64,000 bases of DNA from CBDDGJ01 sp965199285 (GTDB taxonomy: Bacteria; Pseudomonadota; Alphaproteobacteria; RS24), in contig OZ240687.1 of NCBI GenBank assembly GCA_965199285.1, positions 2,042,771-2,106,770 of the forward strand, written 5' to 3'. Shown here piece by piece: positions 44,301 through 52,852 of the stretch (its first letter is position 1; each line of letters opens with the position of its first letter). The translations under genes and the position numbers were made by a program. The notes under the pieces were generated by a model. It had not been told where the DNA came from. It did no database searches and saw only the letters and a program-made list of their open reading frames with translations.

Positions 44301-45824
44301 GCCATTGATAAGGTTGTCGATATTTTCAAGAAAGTTAAGATCCTGATCGGTGATGCTTTGAAGTTTTTCACCTCCCTATTTAATTGGGATGATATTCTTA
44401 CCGTCCATGAGGCGATGTATAATTATGTCGATAAAGGCTTTGATAAAATGGCTGATAATGTCGGCTTTGCACGCGAAAAAGTGCATGATTTTTTAAATGG
44501 TATTGAGCAGAAATTTACCCAGCATTATGATGATGCAAAGCGCCAATATGGTGATAAGCATATTGGCAATGATCATAACCCAATGCCTGCACGTGAAGGT
44601 GTGCAGGCGGGGTGGGTGAAAAATACAATCGCCGAACATCATAACAAAATCAAATTTTCCCAAACGCCAACATTTGAGGATATTATTACTGATATACTAA
44701 ATTCATTGAAAGAGGATGCACGGATTGGGAAGGATATTTTTGATAAATTTACAAACCTTTTTACCAAATATGGGAATAGCTTTGATTCCTTCAATTTTGG
44801 TGACTTGCTTGAATTTATCAAAAGCGTTCTTGCCGATGTTGTTCGCATTGTCAATAATACTGTTACAACTCTGCTGGCTATCATCGAAAAAATTATTCGC
44901 ATAATTAAAAACCTCCTGACAAAGCATATTGATATTCCGATCATCACCTGGCTTTATGAAACGGTGATTACAAAAGGGCGGTCAAAATTATCGGTTCTTG
45001 ATTTTTTATGTTTGGGAGCCGCTATCCCGGCAACCATAACAGCAAAATTATTGCTGGGCAGGTCTTCTTTTTCTGACGAAGAAAAAGTGGTTTTCGGTAA
45101 GTTAAAAACCCTTAAAAAAGAAGATATGTTCTGGTTTGATCCTAATAGAAGAACAGCCATTGAGGTGTCTGATTTCACTAAAAGGCAGCTCAATCTGGTC
45201 TCCTGGGTATTAGGTCTTGCTACAGCTGGTTTTTTAGGGTGTCGTTTTATTTTTCAAGGGATAGTGGATGCTTTCAGCATAAGCGAGGTTCCGGGTTTTG
45301 GATGGGGAATCTCTACATTAGCGACGCTTAGTAGCTTTTCTTTGCTTTTTATGCAAGTAACGAGTTTCCCGTTAGGGTTTGCTATTACAGATCTTGATCT
45401 TTGGGTAAATGATGTTGTGTTTTGGTTGCTTCGCTTTATTTTTGTCATTTTTGGTTTTGTTATGGCTTTTGCGTCTGTTTCAGAAGCAGCCAAGAAGGCC
45501 GTAAGCCCTATAGTGCTGCCAATAGTATCTGTTTGTGGTGTTGTATCAGTAGCTATGTCGATTGGCCTTGGCACTTGGGGGATGATAAAGGCCAAAGATG
45601 AGGCTGCCCGATTAAATTGGGGTTTGAAAGGTACGCAACTTGCTATTGCGTCCGTTGCGCCATTGCTTCAGCCGGTAAAATTGATAAAAAATGTACCTCC
45701 CACCCCCCTAGTGGCAGTTAAAGCTATTTGTGTGAAAGTTATTATTTTTTCGCCACTTATTGTGGGGGCAGTTCTCGTGAGTCGATTATGTTCAGGTTAC
45801 GATAAAGCCTTTGACGGGAGTTAG
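41313..45824 (+). CDS. Giant multidomain protein: fascin-like repeats, LamG domain, helical region, C-terminal membrane helices
   Basis: 1503 residues; I do not recognise it as a named family. Residues 1-390 carry about nine units with NKDGxYFGF-type motifs (for example NKDGKYFGF, NKDKNYFGF, NADGRYLGF), resembling fascin-type beta-trefoils that bind actin or sugars. Residues about 390-570 are a LamG/concanavalin-like domain (FGKGDFTVEAWV, LWHHIACVRRGG). An undefined middle includes a His/Cys cluster (RIHCHHG). Residues about 945-1090 form a long amphipathic helical segment (FWDWIKKAAKVVAKTVIKVI). About six hydrophobic segments lie between 1230 and 1498. There is no signal peptide. GGGGGAG lies 6-12 nt before the ATG. 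Position beside a tRNA and unusual content suggest acquisition; a pore-forming or contact toxin is one reading, unproven. Confidence 0.7.
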   Translation: MTRGFYTLPFGLATPLQVFNLKNKDGEYLSLVSDYGPAINKKVEKYERFLLTCLNDGTIAVKNADGRYLGFTEASVWVGSQYIGDHFIDEYERLTIINNGDGSISLRNKEMRHLGFKGNEIWGGAETIGGYEKFYLASLIPTLSNKDDRYFGFNFEKVWGDATQPGRYEYFFIIGNSDGTISFMNADNNYLNVEGSTVSGGETRIGACEKFKLINNNDGSITLQNKDGKYFGFNRDGVWGNETRKGGYERLRLNQGLVSLANKDKNFLAFNSLTVTDKHLKIGAYERFLPTYNSDATIALANKDGNYFGFKKGNDPELWGSATYVGDYEKLSPINNGDGTIALANKDKNYFGFKKGHDPEIWGSAEHVGAYEKLHTKYSYPVKDLAVCLHDANKRVVIPNHKAYQFGKGDFTVEAWVCGFNSDTRGPCAHLITKGTGNDTGFEIWYEDDKLAFFLHANKGESKQWVETKSLKIGDGLWHHIACVRRGGELSLYMDGHRLAVDAHKIGLKDDETIAINSDADLIFGAPKADGSKVNHHIDLSQVKLWSEARDIQSILASMHYEMKAQFSPQSLIGQWNFNNKAIAKDSSRTANHGAYEGNPEIIETDIQFTTPKPHLAVQTQYMQDYTPKGNSFNDNGFEEKNTFRTIVSAIDYDGQFYHDKDKASCEIHIWCDEEIDALVNGKPARLPRVSIDNAPYKAETNANGQISIVLPADAHFTAPDLSLRAGFMEDIELVKVSPDRHLHYKMATVTGKQLKGEHDPDAKIPDLTRDKPTLLKGENQKHADTVAKLVRNMMAVSAEHQNFSKNPAEDIAANGLDADYLKNSTLENAYTTPRGFTAHNDMTRIHCHHGQEAPVKVPNAEAMETPHFEVDFETGTTRNLSAAEVASYCASLSSIEAACLMTKFQQNLMGDSHHPEVTISLDDYQALYKHTLSSFHADEELLGSFWDWIKKAAKVVAKTVIKVIEGIGKVIKTVVLTIVDAAGDAMAFAIHTIQDAIDKVVDIFKKVKILIGDALKFFTSLFNWDDILTVHEAMYNYVDKGFDKMADNVGFAREKVHDFLNGIEQKFTQHYDDAKRQYGDKHIGNDHNPMPAREGVQAGWVKNTIAEHHNKIKFSQTPTFEDIITDILNSLKEDARIGKDIFDKFTNLFTKYGNSFDSFNFGDLLEFIKSVLADVVRIVNNTVTTLLAIIEKIIRIIKNLLTKHIDIPIITWLYETVITKGRSKLSVLDFLCLGAAIPATITAKLLLGRSSFSDEEKVVFGKLKTLKKEDMFWFDPNRRTAIEVSDFTKRQLNLVSWVLGLATAGFLGCRFIFQGIVDAFSISEVPGFGWGISTLATLSSFSLLFMQVTSFPLGFAITDLDLWVNDVVFWLLRFIFVIFGFVMAFASVSEAAKKAVSPIVLPIVSVCGVVSVAMSIGLGTWGMIKAKDEAARLNWGLKGTQLAIASVAPLLQPVKLIKNVPPTPLVAVKAICVKVIIFSPLIVGAVLVSRLCSGYDKAFDGS

Positions 45825-45924
45825 CTTATCGAATCTCATCCCGCGCGGGCATTTAGTTATGTTGTAAGCGCCATTATGGGGTATAAGCGCTCGCATGTCT
45901 TATGACGCTTAACGCTTGAGGGGG

Positions 45925-45940
45925 GGGGGATTATCTCCCC
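45925..45940 (+). terminator. Possible terminator after the giant gene
   Basis: A run of ten G (45920-45929), the loop ATTATCT, then CCCC make a short GC hairpin followed by GGCTTTGCTT. No uniform T-tract follows, so it is only a candidate. The rest of the 45825-46058 gap shows nothing else I recognise. Confidence 0.3.
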
Positions 45941-46058
45941 GGCTTTGCTTGCGGTCTGATACGCGTTTCGTCATAAATAATTCTGATAGCCGAAAATATA
46001 GGTTCCAAACTTGTACGCATATCGTTAATATCTGGTTTTCAATCTGGGGCTAAGATTT

Positions 46059-47153
46059 ATGGCACATTATAAAAAATATTCTGCGGATGATTTATCGCTC
46101 GATAAATATAGCTATTTGGATTCCTTTGAAGGCATCCAAACCACGCCGCTAGATACACCCCCACCGACATTATCTGAACGCGCGCGGGCATTATTTCCCG
46201 GCCTTGCAACCGCTTTGCTGATTGCCCTGGCGGCGCAATTTCTGTCGCTTCATTACACTGTGCCGGTTATATTTTTTGCCTTGCTATTGGGAATGTCACT
46301 CAATTTTTTGGGGGAAGAGGAGAAGACGCAAGCGGGGCTGGATTTCGCGGCGCGGCAGATTTTGCGCATCGGGATTGCGCTATTGGGCGCGCGCATTACG
46401 GTTGAGCAAATCACCGGGCTTGGTGTTTCTAATGTCATCATGATGATCGGGCTGGTGTTTATGATTATTTTCGCCGGCTATATTTTTGCGCGGGGTTTGG
46501 GCTTATCGCGCGAGCAAGGCTTTTTGAGCGGCGGTGCGGTGGCGATTTGCGGCGCTTCGGCAGCGCTCGCCGTGGCGGCAATTTTGCCTAAGTCAGACAG
46601 CCTTGAGCGCAATACGATTTTCACCATTGTATCGGTGACGATTTTATCAACTCTGGCAATGATTTTCTACCCCATCGTCACCCATATGCTCGGGCTTACT
46701 GATTTGCAGGCGGGCTTGTTTTTGGGCGGCTCAATTCATGATCTGGCGCAAGTGCTTGGTGCTGGGTTTTCGGTAAGTCCGCAAGCCGGCGAAACCGCAA
46801 CGATTGTGAAATTATTGCGCGTCGCGATGCTGTTCCCGGCGATTGTGGTGATTGGTCTGGTTTTGCATATGTCACGTGGCGATAAGCGGGCGGGTAAGCT
46901 CACAATCATTCCCCCATTTTTGCTGGTATTTTTAGCGTTTATCGGCCTTAATGCGCTGGACATCATCCCGGCTTGGGCGGCGCACTTATTATCGGAAATA
47001 AGCCAATGGTGCATTATTATTGCGATTGCCGCACTTGGTACCAAAACCTCCTTTAAAGTTCTGACGCTGGTCGGGTGGCGACCGCTTGTTTTAGTAAGTC
47101 TGGAGACGGTGCTGATGGCAGGGTTGCTTCTTGCATGGATTTTATATGGATAA
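46059..47153 (+). CDS. YeiH-family putative sulfate exporter
   Basis: A 364-residue integral membrane protein with about ten helices after an N-terminal hydrophilic stretch of about 40 residues. GGAVAICGASAALAVAAILP and SIHDLAQVLGAGF are hallmarks of the YeiH/UPF0324 family, and IGIALLGARITVEQI is also typical. Family members are proposed to move sulfate or similar anions; direct evidence is thin. The thioesterase gene starts 3 bp after its stop, suggesting an operon. Confidence 0.88.
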   Translation: MAHYKKYSADDLSLDKYSYLDSFEGIQTTPLDTPPPTLSERARALFPGLATALLIALAAQFLSLHYTVPVIFFALLLGMSLNFLGEEEKTQAGLDFAARQILRIGIALLGARITVEQITGLGVSNVIMMIGLVFMIIFAGYIFARGLGLSREQGFLSGGAVAICGASAALAVAAILPKSDSLERNTIFTIVSVTILSTLAMIFYPIVTHMLGLTDLQAGLFLGGSIHDLAQVLGAGFSVSPQAGETATIVKLLRVAMLFPAIVVIGLVLHMSRGDKRAGKLTIIPPFLLVFLAFIGLNALDIIPAWAAHLLSEISQWCIIIAIAALGTKTSFKVLTLVGWRPLVLVSLETVLMAGLLLAWILYG

Positions 47154-47156
47154 AAA

Positions 47157-47969
47157 ATGACAGATAAAACAACTCAAACCCTTTCTGACCAAAAATCTTT
47201 CTGGCAAGCCGCACAAACCGCGTCGGATCAGTTTACCATCACCGCGCCACCCATTGCTTGTGTGGGGCCAGATACGCATCAATTTTTCATGGGCGGGGTG
47301 GGGATGGCAAGCCTTATTGACGCGCTTGAGCGGCGTTTTGATAAACCGCTTTTATGGGCAACCACCCATTTTCTGAACCATGCCATGCTGGGTGATACGC
47401 TTCATATTGAAACCGAACAAGTAAGCGGCGGGCGCAGCGTGGTACAGGCAATGGCGGTGATGCAGCGCGGCGATACGGTGATTCAGCGTCTGGTGGCGGC
47501 ACTTGGAAAACGCGATGGCGAACCAGATCGACAATTTGCGCAAATGCCAAATGTCGCGCCGCCTGCCGAATGCCCACTAAAGGTAGATGATGCATTTGCC
47601 CAAGCCAGCAATTTGCTGGCACAGTTTGAACGTCGCACCGCATATGAAGATAATAAAGCAGGGGTTGAACATATGTGGATTCGTTGTAAATTTCCGGGCA
47701 AATTCACCGCGCCGATTGATGCGGCGCTGTTGGCGCTTATTTCAGACTTTTTCTTGGGCGCGCATGAGCGTAGCCGTGGCGGAACCAGTCTTGATAATAC
47801 ATTTCGTTTATGCGCGATAAAACAAACAGAATGGATATTATGCACCACGCAGATTGCCAGTTTCACCAATGGAGCCATGCAGGGGACGCAATATCAATTT
47901 GCTGAGGATGGCACATTATTGTCACTGTCAAGCCAAACAGGCCTGTTGCCGCATAGATCTAATCAATAA
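47157..47969 (+). CDS. TesB-like acyl-CoA thioesterase (double hotdog)
   Basis: 270 residues with the two-hotdog layout: FMGGVGMASLIDALERRF and the conserved TTHFLN segment in the first half, VEHMWIRCKFPGKFTAPIDAALLALISDFFLG in the second. The aspartate of LISDFF is the usual catalytic acid position. It probably hydrolyses acyl-CoAs. It is 3 bp from the exporter gene, and the lipoprotein pseudogene follows 11 bp downstream. Confidence 0.8.
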   Translation: MTDKTTQTLSDQKSFWQAAQTASDQFTITAPPIACVGPDTHQFFMGGVGMASLIDALERRFDKPLLWATTHFLNHAMLGDTLHIETEQVSGGRSVVQAMAVMQRGDTVIQRLVAALGKRDGEPDRQFAQMPNVAPPAECPLKVDDAFAQASNLLAQFERRTAYEDNKAGVEHMWIRCKFPGKFTAPIDAALLALISDFFLGAHERSRGGTSLDNTFRLCAIKQTEWILCTTQIASFTNGAMQGTQYQFAEDGTLLSLSSQTGLLPHRSNQ

Positions 47970-47980
47970 AAGGATATAAA

Positions 47981-48463
47981 ATGAAGCAATTATTACCCCG
48001 CGCGTTTCTCTTACTTTGCCTCACACCATTTTTGCTTATGGGGTGTGGATCTGTTTCGACCGAGGTAAATATCAAAGCCCCTATTGAGACGGTTTGGAAA
48101 ATTATTTCTGCATCCGAAACATATCCCGACTGGAATCCTGTTTTGGTAAAGGTGCAAGGGCAATATGCAGCTGATGCGGAGATGCAAAACACGGTTGCAA
48201 TGCCACCAAATGGTGACATTGTTGACATGCAATCGCGGGTGGTACAGCTCGACGCGCCTTAAAAATTAATTGAACAAGGGGGCACATTTGGTGTGATGCG
48301 TTTCCGGCATTATTGGGAATTATATGAAGATGGTGAAAATACCCGTCTTGTCCAGCGAGAGGAATATCGCGGCATTGGCGTTTTGTTCTGGGATTATACG
48401 CAAATGAAGGCGGCTTACCAGAAATCCAACCTCGCACTTAAAAATTATATTGAAGCCGATTAA
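47981..48463 (+). pseudogene. SRPBCC-domain lipoprotein gene with an in-frame stop
   Basis: The first 93 codons encode a lipoprotein signal (FLLMGCGS lipobox) and the start of an SRPBCC/START-like domain (VNIKAPIETVWKIISASETYPDWNPV). A TAA at 48260-48262 interrupts it. The same frame then continues for 66 more codons with fitting sequence (FGVMRFRHYWELYEDG, LVQREEYRGIGVLFWD) to a TAA at 48461-48463. Removing the one stop would give a normal 160-residue protein. Either a recent nonsense mutation or a sequence error; no read-through context is apparent. Confidence 0.8.
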
Positions 48464-48471
48464 CGCAATAA

Positions 48472-49385
48472 TTAACGTAAGGATGGATTATTATTGACCA
48501 GATAATGCCATTTTTGGGCGGCGGCATTATGACCCTGATCTGCTGCCATGCGCAACCATTGCACCGCTTGCTGCTGATTTTCATAATCATCATAGCGGCC
48601 ATAAATAATGCCTAGTGCAAATTGCGCATCGGCATTTCCCTGTTCGGCCGCGCGCGAAAACCAGTTTCGGGAAGCTATTTCATCTTTTGTGCCCCCATCA
48701 CCATTGCGCAACATTAAGGCTAGATTATATTGTGCAGGGGCATAACCACCCTCGGCAGAAATTTCATACCATTTTCGTGCTTCTTGCGTGTTTATATCAA
48801 CGCCTTGCCCGAGCCGGAAAATATTGCCCATATAATATTGCGATTCCAAGTGCCCTTGCTTGGCTGCAGCAAAAAATAATTCGACAGAATGCGTATAATT
48901 TTGGGGGATGATTTCGCCTTCATAGAAAAATGTCCCTAATCTAAATTGTGCCCTCTTATCGCCCGCTTTAGCTTGTTCTAATAAGTCTTGCAGATAAGCC
49001 GTCCGCTCCTCCCGCCCTTCCGGGATTGGTTGCGCTTCGAGAGTTTGCGATCTGTCTGGAATTGTGGGCTGCTGGGGTGCTAGCGGCTGTCGGGATATGG
49101 GCGTTGGTAAAGGCCTAAACATAGATGGTGTTGATTCAGAGGTTTCCGCATCATATGGAAGCGATGGATTATATACCGGAAGCGGCGCGCTAGATTGTTG
49201 CTGTTGGCGTTGTTGTAACCTTTTTTATAACCTGGCGGGCGTACTGTAACCTTACCACTTTTTATAGTATTTAGATCGATTTTGCCTTCCGACACGCTAG
49301 TTGAAAATTGCGCCGCCGCATTTTCAGTTAAAAAAACCGCAAGGGATACACTTAGAAGCGATATAGTCATAATAGACACATTCAT
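48472..49385 (-). pseudogene. Exported Sel1-repeat protein, frameshifted at a homopolymer
   Basis: From ATG 49385 one frame encodes a signal peptide (SLLSVSLAVFLTENAAAQ) and about 35 following residues up to GYKKGYNN. The downstream frame gives QQRQQQQSSAPLPVYNPSLP and then a long Sel1-repeat protein (AQFRLGTFFYEGE, SQYYMGNIFRLGQG, AQYNLALMLRNGDG, AQFALGIIYGRYD) to the stop at 48472. The frames join if one A is added at the A6 run (T6 at 49221-49226 on the plus strand). Sel1 repeats mediate protein contacts. Either mutation, slippage or sequence error. Confidence 0.78.
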
Positions 49386-49554
49386 AAGTGGTCTGAACTA
49401 CATAAAGCGCCTACTGCCTTCTTTCACAATTCTTAGTACAAATTTATTTCCTTCTACCACCCTACAACCCCTCTTCGTTAAATATATAATTATTAAAATA
49501 AGTAATTATCAAGTATATAATTCCTAATTCATGGCGTATAACATAAATATTTAC

Positions 49555-50508
49555 TTATTTACATAAAGATGTGAAAAAATCATCCACATCATCCATAAAC
49601 TGGTTGCGGATTGGATCTGTTTCCATCAATAGTTCATGATAGGCAGGAGTATAGCGCTTATGCTGCGTGTGAGGCAGTTTTTGGATAATATTTTCGGTTG
49701 CCTGATTGCTCACCAATAAATCATCGGACGCTGTGCCGATAAAATAGGGGGTTTTGATATGCGCCAGAGATTGCTTTTGCGTATGGGCAAGGGTTTTGAG
49801 GATTTGTACAAGCCAGCGCAAAGACGGGCGGTGAAAGTGAAAATGGTCATTTAGAGCCACAAGGTTTTGTAACCTTTGCCAACGGGTTTCATCCAATGTG
49901 ATACGGTTAATGCTGGTAAGGTCGGCGCTTGGTGGGTCAAAAATATTCCAGCGATCCCCCTTATCCGCCGTTGCTTGCAAAATTTGGTAATAAGCGAATA
50001 AAAATAATTTTGCAGGCGGCGGCAGTTTTATGCCCAAACCATAAAAAGGCGCGCTTTGGGCAATGCCGGTAAAGCCCCTATTATAATGGCTTTGATAACG
50101 GGTGGTGATAAGCCCGCCCATAGAATGTGCCAGCACCACATGCGGCAGCCTATCATGCGGTTTGATAAGCTGCTGATAGGCGGCATCCATATCAAGCAGA
50201 AAATCATCAAAGCGAATAATATTAGCGCGTTTAAGCTCGCGCGATAATTTGTCAGATAGCCCTTGCCCCCGCCATTCGATAATGCCGATATGATAATTGC
50301 GGGCGGTGAAATTATCGATCACCTCAAAATATTTTTCCAAAAACTCATTATAGCCGGTAAGCAGCAACATCACCGCCTTCGGCTTTTTGGCTGGAAAAAA
50401 ACCTGCCCGCAAGCGCAAGCCATCGGCTGCTTTTATATAGCCCACCTCTCCAGCGGGGGCGGGGTTCGCATCGGTCGTAAAAATAGGTGCTGTTTCAGTG
50501 AAATTCAT
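49555..50508 (-). CDS. Alpha/beta hydrolase, lysophospholipase/monoglyceride-lipase type
   Basis: A 317-residue serine hydrolase. VVLAHSMGGLITTRYQ holds the nucleophile in GxSxG form (HSMGG), and VMLLLTGYNEFLEKY and GIIEWRGQGLSDK are typical of PldB/monoglyceride-lipase-like proteins. The acid is probably in TASDDLLVSNQ and the histidine in AYHELLMETD. It likely cleaves lysophospholipids or monoglycerides. It is divergent from the transporter gene at 50573. The gap 49386-49554 upstream of the Sel1 gene is AT-rich with no gene. Confidence 0.86.
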   Translation of the reverse strand: MNFTETAPIFTTDANPAPAGEVGYIKAADGLRLRAGFFPAKKPKAVMLLLTGYNEFLEKYFEVIDNFTARNYHIGIIEWRGQGLSDKLSRELKRANIIRFDDFLLDMDAAYQQLIKPHDRLPHVVLAHSMGGLITTRYQSHYNRGFTGIAQSAPFYGLGIKLPPPAKLFLFAYYQILQATADKGDRWNIFDPPSADLTSINRITLDETRWQRLQNLVALNDHFHFHRPSLRWLVQILKTLAHTQKQSLAHIKTPYFIGTASDDLLVSNQATENIIQKLPHTQHKRYTPAYHELLMETDPIRNQFMDDVDDFFTSLCK

Positions 50509-50572
50509 AATTGCGTTTTTTTACTGCTTCTGTAAACTATCTGTCAAGTTAGGAATAAGGGGAGGGCAGTTT

Positions 50573-51925
50573 ATGGTCACACCATCTGCACAAAATAAGC
50601 AATGGTCATCCTATGCAGGTTTTATTTTGGCTTGTATCGGAGCAGCGGTTGGGTTGGGGAATGTCTGGAAATTTCCTTATATGGTCGGAACAAATGGTGG
50701 CTCGGCATTCGTGCTGATTTATCTGATGACGATTTTTGCAATCGCCATTCCCATTGCGGCGGCAGAATTGCTATTGGGACGGATGGGGCAGGCGGGTTCT
50801 ATCGCTAGTCTTCGCAATCTGGTCGGGAAAGATAAGCCCCAATTACGTGCGTTTGCGATTTTACCTGGTGGTGTCGGGGTGCTGGCTTCTTATGTGCTGC
50901 TTAGTTTTTATGCGGTGATCGCTGGCTGGGTGATGGCTTATATTTTATTTGCTGTAAATGGAACTCTGGTCGGTGTTGATGCGGATGGGTCGGCGGCAGT
51001 CTTTAACCTGGTGCTCGGTAATGCTGAAATGATGATAGTATTTCAGTTTCTGTTTCTGGCGTTTATCGCTCTTATTCTCTATCGCGGGATTGGCGGTGGG
51101 TTGGAAAAAGCCAATCTGTTTTTAATGCCTGCCTTATTCATCATGCTTATTCTGATTGCTGTTTATGGGGTGATTGGCGGCGATGCAAAAGCGTCTCTCA
51201 CCTATTTGTTCACCCCTGACTTTGGCAAAATAAATGCGCAAACTATATTGGCGGCCGTAGGCCAAGGGTTTTTCTCGGTCGGGGTCGGGGCAGCGATGCT
51301 AATCACTTATGGCGCATTTATGGATCGTGAGATTAATATTGGTTATGCGGCAATTACGATTGGTTTGGCTGATACGTTGATCGCATGTCTTGCTGGCTTT
51401 GGCATTTTTGCGATTGTGTTTGGACAGGGGCTTGACCCGGCTGGCGGACCAGGGCTTATCTTCACCACTTTGCCGATTGCGTTTGCGCAATTATCCGGTG
51501 GTATGATATTGGCTTTTATATTTTTCACGCTCGTTTTTTTCGCAGCCCTTACCTCTGGTTTAGCATTGGCGGAGGTGGTTATCTCGGCCTTGGAAACCAG
51601 CTTTGGCGTACACCGCACGACGGCCATTCTTTTGACTTTGGGGAGCTGCTTTGTGATTGGTCTGGCGACAGTGTTCTCTTTTAATCATTGGGCAGAGGTT
51701 AAAGTTTTCGGCAAAACCCTGTTTGATGCGAAAGATTATCTAGCCGCAAATATTCTGATGCCGCTTAGCGGTCTCTTGGTGATTTTATTCGCCTGCTGGG
51801 CTTTGCCGGTTGAAAAAATACGGGCATCATTTGGTGGATCAGCTATTATGTTTACGAGCTGGCTTTGGTTGGGGCGGATCATATCTCCGCTTGGAATTAT
51901 ATGGGTATTTTGGGAGAATTTATAA
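50573..51925 (+). CDS. Neurotransmitter:sodium symporter (NSS) family transporter
   Basis: A sodium-coupled amino-acid or amine importer related to LeuT, 450 residues from ATG 50573, which follows AAGGGGAGGGCAG. The signature helix 1 reads IGAAVGLGNVWKFPYMVGTNGGSAF, given here in part as VGLGNVWKFPYM, with the unwound substrate and sodium site. About eleven helices follow. Substrate not predictable. Its stop overlaps the next start as TAATG, so it is coupled to the esterase gene. Confidence 0.9.
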   Translation: MVTPSAQNKQWSSYAGFILACIGAAVGLGNVWKFPYMVGTNGGSAFVLIYLMTIFAIAIPIAAAELLLGRMGQAGSIASLRNLVGKDKPQLRAFAILPGGVGVLASYVLLSFYAVIAGWVMAYILFAVNGTLVGVDADGSAAVFNLVLGNAEMMIVFQFLFLAFIALILYRGIGGGLEKANLFLMPALFIMLILIAVYGVIGGDAKASLTYLFTPDFGKINAQTILAAVGQGFFSVGVGAAMLITYGAFMDREINIGYAAITIGLADTLIACLAGFGIFAIVFGQGLDPAGGPGLIFTTLPIAFAQLSGGMILAFIFFTLVFFAALTSGLALAEVVISALETSFGVHRTTAILLTLGSCFVIGLATVFSFNHWAEVKVFGKTLFDAKDYLAANILMPLSGLLVILFACWALPVEKIRASFGGSAIMFTSWLWLGRIISPLGIIWVFWENL

Positions 51926-52815
51926 TGACAAGTTTACAAGCAAAATTTTATAATTGGTTTTTACGCCGCAATGTTCGAAATGAAGCCCCGCTGAAGTCTT
52001 TTGAAGCCTCACGGGCGCGGATGGAAGCGCAGGTGAGATTAATCACGCCGATTAAAAGCCGCTTGATGAATTTTGACCATCACCTGCTCAATGGGCAAAA
52101 AGGGGTTTGGGTTGGTAAGGCGTCAGCGCCTTATGTCTTATTATATTTGCATGGCGGTGGGTATACGCAAGGTAGTGTCCGTACCCATGCAATTATGGTG
52201 GATTATCTTGCCAAACGGGCAAGCGTGCGCGCCTTTGTGTTGGAATATCGGCTCGCGCCTGAGCATCCGTTTCCGGCGGCGATTGAAGATGCACAAGCCG
52301 CGTTTGATGGCCTATGTGAAACTTATGCGCCTGAAAATATCTTTGTTGCGGGAGATAGCGCTGGCGGTGGCTTATCGCTGGCACTTATGTTGCATTTGAA
52401 GCAGCAAGGCAAAGCTCTGCCGGGCGGATTGGCGCTCTTTTCACCTTGGACTGATCTCACCGCAAGTGGCAATTCGGTGACAGAACGGGAAGCGCGTGAT
52501 CCGATGATCACAGGAAAAGAGCTAACACATCATGCCCAACATTATCTGGGCAAAGAAAAAGCTGATCATCCGCTTATCTCGCCCTTATTTGGCGATTATG
52601 CTGGCGCGCCGCCCATGCTTATTCAGATTGGTTCGGAAGAAGTTTTATATGATGATTCAACCCGTCTCGCCACGCGCGCGCAAGAAGCTGGTGTAAAGGT
52701 TGAATTACAAGTGTGGGAGGGGATGCCGCATGTCCACCAGATTGCTTTGTTCCTGCCGGAAGCGAAACGCGCCTTACGCGATACAGCAAAATTCTTCACG
52801 TCTTTGAAGAGGTGA
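51925..52815 (+). CDS. Alpha/beta hydrolase, hormone-sensitive-lipase family
   Basis: A 296-residue esterase. YLHGGGYTQGS is the HGGG oxyanion motif, VAGDSAGGGLSLAL carries the nucleophile, and GMPHVHQIA the histidine, with the acid in GSEEVLYDD. The ATG at 51925 shares a base with the stop of the transporter (TAATG). Co-expression with a sodium symporter suggests release and uptake of a substrate, but this is inference. Confidence 0.86.
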   Translation: MTSLQAKFYNWFLRRNVRNEAPLKSFEASRARMEAQVRLITPIKSRLMNFDHHLLNGQKGVWVGKASAPYVLLYLHGGGYTQGSVRTHAIMVDYLAKRASVRAFVLEYRLAPEHPFPAAIEDAQAAFDGLCETYAPENIFVAGDSAGGGLSLALMLHLKQQGKALPGGLALFSPWTDLTASGNSVTEREARDPMITGKELTHHAQHYLGKEKADHPLISPLFGDYAGAPPMLIQIGSEEVLYDDSTRLATRAQEAGVKVELQVWEGMPHVHQIALFLPEAKRALRDTAKFFTSLKR

Positions 52816-52840
52816 TAGGGAGGCGCCCTATATTATATTT
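52815..52840. terminator. Probable bidirectional terminator between convergent genes
   Basis: ATAGGG (52815-52820) and CCCTAT (52826-52831) pair perfectly around AGGCG, followed by an AT-rich tail. The hairpin sits between the convergent esterase and tpsB genes. Confidence 0.5.
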
Positions 52841-52852
52841 GTGTTGTGCGCT

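Noticed and set aside
41093..45824. tRNA-Leu as attachment site of an integrated island
   Set aside because: No second copy of the tRNA 3' end and no integrase were found in the window; the neighbourhood alone is suggestive only.
49221..49226. Programmed -1 ribosomal frameshift in the Sel1 gene
   Set aside because: The zero-frame codon before AAA AAA is TAT, so the classical A-AAA-AAG slippery arrangement is not in register; no stimulatory structure was evident.
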